Notes under the pieces: model-generated
Seen by the model: only the letters and a program-made list of their open reading frames with translations
Databases searched by the model: none
Told to the model about the DNA's origin: nothing
Assembly (NCBI RefSeq): GCF_026745355.1
Contig: NC_079208.1
Span: forward strand, 15,947,955 to 16,011,954
Length of the DNA: 64,000 nucleotides
Reading direction: 5' to 3'
Source: Beta vulgaris subsp. vulgaris
Lineage: Eukaryota > Streptophyta > Magnoliopsida > Caryophyllales > Amaranthaceae
Made by a program: the position numbers and the translations under genes
Part shown: positions 55,257-64,000 of the stretch, piece after piece
Layout of the letters: each line of letters starts with the position of its first letter
Numbering within the stretch: position 1 is the first letter of the stretch

Positions 55257-55411
55257 AGAGACCGCCTAATTTTAAATTAAAATTAGGCAATGGTAAATTC
55301 AATATTGAAAAGAGAATTAGCCCAATAGTAATTAGGTTAATTTCTTTCGGTGACTAGTTTAATTCATTTAGTAACTAGGTCTAATTTTATATTAAAATTA
55401 GACCGTCTCTT
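55257..55411. repeat. Paired palindromes, probable foldback or MITE remnant
   Basis: Two near-perfect palindromes with related sequence: CCTAATTTTAA-A-TTAAAATTAGG (55265-55287) and GGTCTAATTTTA-TAT-TAAAATTAGACC (55379-55405). They are bracketed by AGAGAC and GTCTCT. Confidence 0.6.
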
Positions 55412-55881
55412 TTAATAATTTTTGATCAAAGAATATGAAATTCTCTTTATCACGTATATCCCTTCCCTTAATCACGCATATAATTGATTCAGTAATCTAT
55501 ATCATTGACGTCAATTACGGATTTTAATTGATACGTAATCTATATAATTAAGGAAACGGTTATTCCAATAACGTAATCTATGTAAATGATACACTCAAAT
55601 TGCACGTTAACATTCAAAAAAATTTGAATATCAATCACGGTTGTAATTGATACGTAATTGAATCAATTAAGGAAATAATTAATTAGTTACCAAATCAACC
55701 AACCACGCTAATATTAAGGATATAATTTTACCTTACTATGAGTAAATCACATATATAAAAAATAATTAATTAGTTACCAAATCAACCAACCACGCTAATA
55801 TTAAGGAAAAAATTTTATATTATTACTATGAGTAAAAATAAATAAAATATTAAAGTGTTAATTATACACGGCCATAAGTAG

Positions 55882-55889
55882 TATAAATA
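55882..55889 (+). promoter_or_regulatory. TATA box upstream of the 55972/56114 ORFs
   Basis: TATAAATA 83 bases before ATG 55972, followed by a C/A-rich start-like zone (CTCACCACACTACACC). Plausible core promoter; activity unknown. Confidence 0.45.
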
Positions 55890-55971
55890 TCAAAGGTGCT
55901 TTGGCCTTTGTCTCACCACACTACACCATAACACAAATTATCAGAATTTTAAAAAGTATAAGAGCGTCAAA

Positions 55972-56199
55972 ATGACGTCTTTAGGATGGTCATGTCACAC
56001 CATAAAACAGTTTGTTTGTTTCTTATTCATGCGTATTTATGAAATTAGCTTCAAAAAAATACTAAATCAACACCAATCTAATAACCATATACGTGATATG
56101 TCCGTAATTGAAGATGTATGTCATCAAGTCCCCTGTGAAGCACAATGCGCCTCAATTGAAGATTCTGCGTTACAGGCAAAAACGTGTGAAGAAGGATGA
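55972..56199 (+). CDS. Small hypothetical ORF, 75 aa
   Basis: First ATG after the TATA box at 55882. The N-terminal half is hydrophobic/aromatic (FVCFLFMRIYEISF), the rest is Cys-containing. It overlaps the start of the 142-residue ORF in another frame; the two may be one gene broken by a frameshift. No family recognised. Confidence 0.3.
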   Translation: MTSLGWSCHTIKQFVCFLFMRIYEISFKKILNQHQSNNHIRDMSVIEDVCHQVPCEAQCASIEDSALQAKTCEEG

Positions 56200-56542
56200 C
56201 ACCCGAAATTGGCACATTTCTAATTTCTTTGATGTTTATGCAATGGTTTTAACACTATTTCGTTCGGGTCGTCTCTCATGTCATAAAGTATCAACTGAAT
56301 TCACGCAAGATATATGTTTGGATTCGCCTATATGGGATACTATTGAAGACGTTTGTTCATCAAAAGCTGGGTTTATGACCTACTTGGATTGTAATAACAT
56401 GATGTTGTACTACCTACACACTTTACCTCCAAGGATTCATAAAGTGTGCCATGAGTGTTGCGATGAATTGAATTTGGTCGACGGAAATCTTCTTCGTTTT
56501 AGAAATAAAAATTTGTTGTCTTATATTGCAAAGAATGATTAG
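56114..56542 (+). CDS. Hypothetical protein, 142 aa
   Basis: Open from ATG 56114 to TAG. Basic N-terminus (RYRQKRVKKDD), then NWHISNFFDVYAMVLTLF and a Cys/His-containing C-terminal half (VCHECCDELN). No domain that I can name. It sits between a TATA-led leader and a degenerate ORF at 56941, in a tract that leads to an RPA-like gene. Composition is protein-like, unlike the repeat-driven frames nearby. It could be an exon of a larger gene or Helitron cargo. Confidence 0.4.
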   Translation: MYVIKSPVKHNAPQLKILRYRQKRVKKDDTRNWHISNFFDVYAMVLTLFRSGRLSCHKVSTEFTQDICLDSPIWDTIEDVCSSKAGFMTYLDCNNMMLYYLHTLPPRIHKVCHECCDELNLVDGNLLRFRNKNLLSYIAKND

Positions 56543-56940
56543 GACATTTGTTGTAGGTATAATAGCAAGTTGTCTACAAACTCTTTTATATTAATGTAGT
56601 ATTTTATTTTTCTTAATTGAAATACAAAATAAGTACAATCAGAGTTACACTATTTATTTATCAATCTTAATATAACAAAAACGTTTTTGCTTTTATATCT
56701 CACGGTTGGATTATTAATCCATGCAATAAATTAAACTTTCAAATACCAACCAATGCATGCAAGACATTAAATATGATCTACCACCTAATGCATACAATAC
56801 ATTAAATGATGTTTTTATGCCTATAAAATGCATTCTACTAATCCGGTTTTTTTCACAACCAAACCAAATTCAAAAACGTTATAAAAAATTTCTAAGCTAA
56901 GTATCCTTCCAATTTCTGAAAAATCGAAATATTTCATTAG

Positions 56941-57189
56941 ATGGATCCTAAAATTACTAAACATGTCAATGATGTTAATGAGTCTATGATGGAATTATTT
57001 GAAGCATAGTCTGTCATTGATGAGCAGATTGCGAATTCTCTAAAAGCACTAGAGAAATTAGAAGAATAAGATATGGAAACCATGGGTTATGTTGGTATGA
57101 TTATCTCCTTTCGTAATACGATTGAACTTGCAACAACGGGAGCAAGGAGAACAGTGCAGTATTTGGATTCTCTAATAAATCAGTAATGT
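56941..57189 (+). pseudogene. Degenerate small ORF, about 82 codons with two stops
   Basis: ATG 56941 lies about 113 bp after a TATAAAA (56822-56828). Reading: MDPKITKHVNDVNESMMELF, stop (57007), SVIDEQIANSLKALEKLEE, stop (57067), then NTIELATTGARRTVQYLDSL to TAA at 57187. Heptad-like Leu/Ile spacing suggests a small coiled-coil protein. No family recognised. Another MDP-start occurs at 57576. Confidence 0.4.
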
Positions 57190-57575
57190 AATTAAAGGTG
57201 TGTAACCATTGGCGACCAAAAGATGATATGATGTATTGAAGAATGAAGTACTTTAGTTTTCTCATGTACTGTCTTGAATTTTTGTATTAAATATTAATAA
57301 TCTATCTCTCTTTATTTTTCATGGTCATGAATTTAGTTTAATCAATGAAAAGTACAATATAATGCACCACTTAATTTTTTTTTCGGATTTTAAAAAAAAA
57401 AGTCACTAAATTGTATATTCCATTGAATTTTTCATTGATTGATTCCGAAATAAAATGATTTCAAGAGACCCATACTTTTATTTGCGTTATTGTTTGTCTT
57501 ATATATTGAACATACAAAAGTTAGTTCTATTGTGATATTTTTTTTTATCAAGTTGTTTTATTCTCTTTTGTGAAA

Positions 57576-59845
57576 TGGATCCTCATGTCAATAAGGTGCG
57601 AAAAAATGAATTCACATTGCTAAATTCTTGAAAGGGCAAGTTGATGTTAAAAATAAGGAAATAGGTATATATATACTGCATATTTTTGTTTTTAAATAAG
57701 TCTAATATATTATAATTTTTCATTTGTTAACACAATATTTTGATTATCATTTTACACGTTTTTTAGTATTTATTTAACTGAATTTTTATCTTTTGTTAAA
57801 ACATTCTAACTATTAATTTTACGCTTTGTTATATTTGCGTTTTTCTTTATTGTTTTCCACGTTTAGAATTATTTGTATCATAAATATATATGCATGTGAA
57901 ATAGACACATGTTTGACTGTGGAATTCTTAAAAAATGACATGTTAGCTATTGTTGGAGTACTCATCTATATGGGACGTGTTCAATCAAAAATCAATCGAC
58001 AAAGCAACAAACAATATATCATACTAATTGACAAGAGGTAGCTAGTTTTATGTTGTTGTGATTTATTTTTAATTTTTTTTTTTGGTAAAATGTAAGTATA
58101 TACCAAAAAGCATTAAAGCTCCATCTTACAACCAAAGCTAGCAAACAGCAACAACCTACATCAACAAAGACAACTGCACTAATTACTCAATACTATTTAC
58201 AAGTTGATTAAACCAAATATTATCATCAACATTCCACTGCATTTCAGCTATGCTTTTAATGCGACTGCATACATCAAGCTTGATTGCTCTGCTGACTCCT
58301 TCAATTCTTGGTACAGCATCATTCCAGTAGCTATAGTTCCTCATTCTCCACACATGATAAACCAGTGCTGCTATCACTGAGTAACATACTCTCTGGCGTT
58401 TCTTGCTTTTAAAACTTCTGCTCCATCTCTTCCATGCAATACACAAATTTTCCTGATTCCTTGTTCCAATCCCAATCCAATCCAGTACATTCTGACACAC
58501 CATAGCACTGCAAGCACATTGGAAGAAAAGATGTTGACAGGAATCTTCCCCCATACTACATAGAAGGCATCGCACATCTGAGCACAATCCTGCTTTTGCT
58601 AAAACACTTCTAGTTCTCAGCTTTCCTAATGCTGCTAACCATGCTATAACGGAATGCTTAGGTTGTTGTGATTTATATTACATGTAATTGTAGTTGATTT
58701 TTTTGTCGCCATATAACCAATATATTGATTCGTTATTTCTACTTATATTAGTTATACTGCTATGAAACTATGTGTTGTCGACAATTGTTTTGACCATTTA
58801 GAACAATTAAGTTCTGACATATTACAAGAAGCTATGGTTGTTTTAGCAAGAGGATTGGTTTTGGAAAAATGACGATGGTAAACATAAAAATTGTATGATT
58901 TAGGTAACATATGTTTACAATTTGTTTTAAAATACTTTTTATATACTTTTGTTTTTTTACTACATTTCATAGGCATTTATTTGCAATCCGTTGAAAACAC
59001 ACAAATCATGATCAATCCAAGGACAAAGATTGCAAGCAAGCTAAAGCAATGGTAAGCTACTATGTATACTTACATGCGTTTGGAGCATTTTTTCAATCAT
59101 TTGCAAATTAACGTGTTCAATTAAATACATGTTTTAATTGCATAAATTAGGTTTCGTAACGATCAATTTGTTCGACACAAGACAATATGGATAAATAAGA
59201 CTTCTCTTCCGCTCAATAGATTACTATGCATCTCAAATTCACTGCGTTTATCTATTTATGACTTTCACAAATACAACGGAGTATGTCCTATGTCATATTT
59301 ACTTTATAATATCTTATATTTTTTCGTTTATATTTATATAAATATATGTAAATGAAATTCATTATTTCATCGTAGGAATGCAAGTGTAGGGTTGTTAGGA
59401 GAATAGATAATATTTATGTGAATACTTCGGATTGCCTATTCATACATATCAAAATTAAGGATATAAGTGGGTCATTAAGTGTTGGACTATCTTACAAGCA
59501 AATATGTTTTATATTACAATTGTCCACTCTTGATCTACCGAAACAAAATAAAGGAGTATGTATGTTAATATTATAAACTTCTACACTACAACCATTATGT
59601 AATCTAAGTTTCGCATTATAATTGAATGTTTTTTTTAGGTTAATTTCACGGACAACCTACGGAACAAACTGTTCTCTCATATTGGAGATGTATATGTTTT
59701 CGTACTTGAAGCGACATTGCTAGGTTTGAAATCAAAAGTTCATGAAGTGGTAGATGTTACACACGTTTACTGGGCCGAAGAGTGTGCTTATCAATTCACT
59801 TGCAAGTTTCCTACTTATGGCAAACAAATGGATCACAAAATATAA
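57576..59845 (+). pseudogene. RPA70-like OB-fold gene, multi-exon, nearly continuous
   Basis: Resembles the large subunit of replication protein A, the single-strand DNA-binding complex; plant Helitrons often carry such genes. Exons by splice sites and phase: 57576-57662 (tentative; QVDVKNKEI), 57866-58037 (MLAIVGVLIYMGRVQSKINR, IILIDK), 58752-58872 (KLCVVDNCFDHL), 58973-59051 (SVENTQIMINPRTKIASKLK), 59151-59280 (RLSIYDFHKYNG), 59376-59555 (CKCRVVRRIDNIYV, IKIKDISGSLSVGLSY) and 59639-59845 (GDVYVFVLEATLLGLKSKVH, TAA). Later junctions keep frame and use GT-AG. In the C-terminal OB fold only CKC of the usual zinc finger is clear. One stop near 58870, next to a run of five A, breaks the frame. 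The first intron (58038-58751) contains a LINE. The N-terminal OB folds are mostly missing. Confidence 0.7.
58067..58661 (-). mobile_element. 5'-truncated LINE (L1-type) with zf-RVT remnant
   Basis: Perfect 15-bp duplication GTTGTTGTGATTTAT (58052-58066 and 58662-58676). On the plus strand it opens with a T-run, i.e. a poly(A) tail on the minus strand. The minus-strand frame reads KHSVIAWLAALGKLRTRSVL, CLLCSMGEDSCQHLFFQC and WRMRNYSYWND, the zinc-binding zf-RVT domain at the end of LINE reverse transcriptase ORF2, with a stop at 58183. The RT core is absent by 5' truncation. It lies in an intron of the RPA-like gene and need not disrupt its product. Confidence 0.93.
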
Positions 59846-60340
59846 TTGTTATGCATTTAAACTTTTTTGTTTTTTGAATTTCTTATTTACAGATTGTTTC
59901 AATTAAATTGTAAGTTTACTACTTTTTGTTATGCATTATTAATTATCTAATTCCACCACTTCGTTGTTTCTTAAATCTAAATAGAATGAAAATTTAATAC
60001 CAATAAATATATATAATATATATACGGATTTATATATACCGGTTAAAAAATTAATTTATTACCAAACACTTACATTAATAAACTAAATTATTCCAATAAT
60101 TAATAATTGACATATATTTCAAAGAAATATTACAATCATTAGTCACGTTTTTTAAAAAAAAAATATTAACTGACGTCTTTTTGTTTAATGAATTTAGTAG
60201 AAATTCCTATATTAATAACTGCATTAATTAGGATATATATAGATTTGACAGTTACGAAATTTTGGTATGATATGCCATTAAATAGTGACTTTCCATTTTT
60301 TCAAATATTATTGCCAAAAGACACATCCTTTCATTTTCTC
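59846..60340. other. AT-rich sequence downstream of the RPA-like gene
   Basis: No coding or terminal repeat recognised. No Helitron-style 3' hairpin plus CTRR was found. Confidence 0.4.
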
Positions 60341-60349
60341 TAATCATGC

Positions 60350-62870
60350 CTTTTTTAATATTTTTACAGTTATAAATTATATATAGTTATAAATTATTTT
60401 TAATATTTTTGGTTACATTCATGTGAGAAATGTAGATATCCATATAAATTTAATACGATATTATTTTTTAAAGGATATACAATTATTTATTAATCTATTA
60501 AATCATAAATATTATTAACTATATTTATAAAATCAGAACATAAAATACAAGAAAAAAATTAAATATTCAGATTACATTGTATTTCTTACATATGTTAGCA
60601 TGTATTTTGAGGATACATTGTATTAAAACTATTTATACTTATTATTATGTATGCACCACAGATTCAATTTGTATGTTCCATCTGTTGTAATAGACTAATT
60701 TTTTTGCCAAGTTGTTATATTTGTAGTGTATATGTTTCCGAATTATAACTTGCTTAGTCATGATAGTAGTATATTGCATCGCGTATTTAAAATAATGCAA
60801 ACATAAATTGTTGAATCGTATTACTATTTCCCATATATATTTGAACATTTTCTACTCCATCTAAAAATAGATAAAAACAATGATGAAAGGAGATATGAAA
60901 CAATATAAGCTAATTTCTTACATTTTTAGTATTCATATTTGTGGAAATTTTATAGAATAATAAAGCATTGAATAAACAAATAAGGTTATTCATCATGGAA
61001 TGTCCTTACTATAACATACATAAGTCAAGCTAATTGAATATATCTTTAATTTATCATGTATATAAATTATATAATTATTAATAATTATAAAGAAGCAAAG
61101 TGAAGACTACCTTTTTAATCTTAATATCATGATATGTTTTCTCACATTATTTCTTCAACGGCCACCATCTTTTGCATGCAACAAAGCAAAACCTCGAAAA
61201 AAAACAAACATAACTTATGTATTTAACCCTATAGGAAATCAACTATAATTATGATTAAGGAACATAAAATACGGCACGTATTCCCAATTGCATATTTACA
61301 ATAAACTTATATTTAGTCTATTATAATTATACACAAATTATATATATATATAAATATAATTATATTATAATAATATTATATATATTATATATTAATATAT
61401 ATATATTATATATATATATATTATATATATATATATATATATAGTTGTACTTAGCTGTTTTAAAGCTTCAAACAATGAGTTTTAATCACAATACAGTTTA
61501 TAAAAAACGTAAATCCTTACCATGCATGTAATGTAATTAAGACATTTATATCTTAGATCTGAATTATGATAATTATATTTTTATTTTTAAAATAATATAT
61601 ATATATTACATACAGTTATAAATTATTTTTCATATTTTTCGTTACATTCATGTGAGAAATATAGATATCCATATAAATTTCATACGATATTATTTTTAAA
61701 AGGATATATGATTATTTATTAATCTATTAAATCATAAATATTATCAACTACATTTATAAAATCAGAACATAAAATACAAGAAAAAAATTAAATATTCAGA
61801 TAATAGGATATTCAACTAAATTTTCTTTGGTGACATGCATGCGAGAAATAAACATATCTTGAAGATTATATTTAACAAAAAAGCAATTAAGGATATACTT
61901 TAATTTTTTTATTCTACTGTTTTTTAAAGGGGAAATTTTAGATCGATCAATTAATGATATATTCATGAAATAATATAGGAACTAATTAGTAAAAATTCAA
62001 AATCTAAACGGTATTATAATATTTATAGTTATAATTTATATTTCATATTTTTTGTGACATGCATGCGAGAAATGAAGAGATTGATACAAATTAAATACGA
62101 TCGTTTTTTTTAAGGATATACGATTCTTTTTTAATGTATTAAACCATAAAGATTATCAACAAAATATATAAAATCAGAACATAAAGTACAAGAAAAACAC
62201 AAATTAGATACTCAGATACTAGGATACTCAACTAATTTTTTTTGTGACATGCATGCGAAAAAATATACAGATTCATACATATTAAATACGAAATAAATTA
62301 AATTGAGGATATACATGCACTTTTTATTGTATAGTTCTTTATAAAGTGGTAATTTTAGATCGATCAATTAATCATATATTCTTGAAATAATATAGGTACT
62401 AATTAGTAAAAAAGCAATATTTTAACAATATTATAATATTTACAGTTATAATTTATATTTCATAATTTTTGTGACATGCATGCGAGAAATGTAGAGATTC
62501 ATAAAAATTTAATACGATCGTTTTTTTTAAAGGATATACGTTTTTTTAATGTATTAAATCATAAAGATTATCAACAAAATATATAAAATCAGAACATAAA
62601 GTACAAGAAAAACACAAATTAGATATTCAGATACTAGGATATTCAACTAATTTTTTTTTGTCACATGCATGTGAAAAAAATATACAGATTCATACAAAAT
62701 AAATACGAAAGAAAAAAAAATTGAGGATATAGATGCATGTTTTTAATGTACTGTTTTTTAAGAAGGGGAAATTTTAGATCTACAAAATTATCATATATTC
62801 ATGAAATAATATAATTATTAATTATTAAAAAAGCAAAATTAAAACTATAAAACCACTACACCTGAAAGTA
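60350..62870. repeat. Degenerate long-period repeat, about 417 bp, AT-rich
   Basis: Collinear copies begin near 61605, 62023 and 62440, with an isolated copy at 60365-60570. Shared words: ACAGTTATAA, TGACATGCATGCGAGAAAT, ATAAAATCAGAACATAAA, GTACAAGAAAAACACAAATT, GGATATTCAACTAA and TTTTAGATCGATCAATTAAT. The three right-hand copies are in tandem. No ORF; origin unknown, possibly an LTR or non-autonomous element internal region. Confidence 0.75.
61325..61443. repeat. (AT)n-rich low-complexity block
   Basis: Interrupted TA/ATT repeats able to form cruciforms; no other content. Confidence 0.9.
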
Positions 62871-63222
62871 GTCGAAATCCTTGAAGTAATTCGTTTCTCC
62901 ACTTCTTCTTCAATGGCAATCAACATAAAATCCGTTGTGAATGCGAAAAAAAAACTTTCCAAGATTAAATTTCCCAATTTCTAAATCCCATTTTCTGATA
63001 TTAAATCAGAAACCATATTAATAACCACTGTTTTCTCACATTTCTGCTGTTTTTTTTTTTTTGTTAAACTAATTTCTTTTTATCGTATAAATCTCTTTGA
63101 AAGAAATCTGGAAAGTATAGGTGGCAAAGGAAAGTTGCCATTTTGAAGAGAAGATGATCGTGATGAATGTTCGAGAGATAGAGAGAGAGTAAGAAGATGA
63201 ACGGCGAAATTTGTTTTTGGAT
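62871..63222. other. Leader-like and exon-like sequence, both strands
   Basis: Plus strand: a short ATG frame at 62913 (MAINIKSVVNAKKKLSKIKF). Minus strand: a CT-rich leader (CTCTCTCTCTATCTCTCG, from 63195) before ATG 63142 and a 25-codon frame MATFLCHLYFPDFFQRDLYD. Either could be a relic first exon. Neither is recognised, and I do not call a gene. Confidence 0.3.
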
Positions 63223-63640
63223 TCTTCAAGAACTTGGTTTTGTAGGTTAATATATATTTAGGTATTTAAGGTTTAGGTTAGGTAGTATTAGGTAGTGTAT
63301 AAAGAGTATCATATTAAGGTTGTGTTTAGATGGAAATGTATAATGGGCTTTAAAACAAGTTATATATATAATTGTGTATTTATATTGGGCTTGGAAATCT
63401 TATTTTATGTAAACTATGGATTTACCAATTTTTCAAGAACTTGATTTTGTAGGTTAACATATGTTTAGGTATTTAAGGTTTAGGTTAGGTAGTATTAGGT
63501 AGTATATAAAGAGTATCATATTAAGGTTATGTTTAGATGGAAATGTATGATGGGCTGTAAAACAAGTTATATATATAATTGTGTATCTATATTGGGCTTG
63601 GAAATCATACTATGGATTTACCAATTTTTTCGAAAATATA
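63223..63640. repeat. Tandem duplication, two copies of about 214 bp
   Basis: TTCAAGAACTTG begins both copies (63223 and 63437). GGTTTAGGTTAGGTAGTATT, GTTTAGATGGAAATGTAT, ATATATAATTGTGTAT and ATATTGGGCTTGGAAATC follow in the same order, with a few substitutions and one deletion of about 17 bp in copy two. Confidence 0.93.
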
Positions 63641-64000
63641 GAAATGTCATGTCCTTCTCATTAACCATTATAATTTTATTTCATTCATAAGTGTTATTTT
63701 ATGTAAACTAATAAATATGTTATTATCATCCATTCAATAGTGTTTCATACATATTTAAGAAAATTGTTAATTCATGCTAAATTTATATTATTTTATTTCT
63801 AAATCAACAATATAAATGATTTAATTTTTATTTATTGAGCAAACGTGGAAGTTCAAAATTCGCTTTTAGTATACTACACTTTAATTATTAGATGAACCAG
63901 TTACCTATTTTAATTTGCTTATTGATTGCTATACTTTGACAAGAACAACTCACTATAACATAAGTAGAATTATAACATTAATTTCATTGAACCTACATAT
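63641..64000. other. AT-rich sequence at the window edge
   Basis: Nothing recognised. Confidence 0.4.

Noticed and set aside
1..64000. Endogenous pararetrovirus or other integrated virus
   Set aside because: All reverse transcriptase remnants are accompanied by LTR-retrotransposon or LINE features; no movement-protein or coat-protein motif was seen.

Overview
The window is plant nuclear DNA, most likely from a eudicot. It is built almost entirely of transposable elements and repeats. The evidence is lineage-specific retroelement protein remnants (Tekay chromovirus, Athila-like, Sirevirus-like copia), CACTA, hAT, MULE, Stowaway and Tourist-type DNA transposons with the correct target-site duplications (TSDs), an intron-bearing plant Helitron helicase fragment, and high AT content. 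I saw no bacterial-type gene organisation, rRNA genes or CRISPR. The species cannot be fixed from the sequence; a Caryophyllales-like genome is only a guess.

Layout. 1-5850: a decayed MULE transposase gene split by a 3.9 kb solo LTR with a perfect 5-bp TSD; the transposase reading frame resumes in phase after it. 5850-8160: a compound microsatellite, then a decayed Athila-like pol. 8291-19130: a tandem satellite of about 69 units of 158 bp. 19131-24605: the 3' half of a Sirevirus-like copia element (end of RNase H, an extra 3' ORF, polypurine tracts, 3' LTR). Its extra ORF is split in frame by a 1.66 kb non-autonomous CACTA element. 24606-30680: gene and element debris (tRNA-like SINE head, orphan acidic exon, Helitron helicase remnant, LTR fragment, C-rich minisatellite, Stowaway MITE).

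30683-43452: a second non-autonomous CACTA element. It contains a complete 11.3 kb Tekay chromovirus on the minus strand, and that element contains a hAT MITE. The Tekay element keeps both LTRs, PBS, PPT, gag-pol remnants and a chromodomain end. It also has two small acidic ORFs upstream of gag that carry SUMO-interaction-like and nuclear-localisation-like motifs. 43750-48543: three more hAT-type elements with perfect 8-bp TSDs and a 3.35 kb solo LTR.

48770-54459: a full-length MULE with 148-bp terminal inverted repeats that look identical by eye and a perfect 9-bp TSD. It has two convergent genes: an interrupted MURA-type transposase (minus) and an intact GRF-zinc-finger/coiled-coil/membrane-anchor ORF (plus). 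The order recalls maize mudrA/mudrB, but the second product is different. 54545-64000: a Tourist-type MITE, a possible Helitron 5' end, small hypothetical ORFs behind TATA boxes, a multi-exon RPA70-like OB-fold gene with a LINE in one intron, then AT-rich degenerate repeats.

Relative ages follow from the nesting: MULE 1 before solo LTR 1; Sirevirus before CACTA 1; CACTA 2 before Tekay before hAT; solo LTR 2 before hAT; RPA-like gene before LINE. Many reading-frame breaks in otherwise well-conserved elements are single-base. Several may be assembly indels, so calls of dead genes are provisional.
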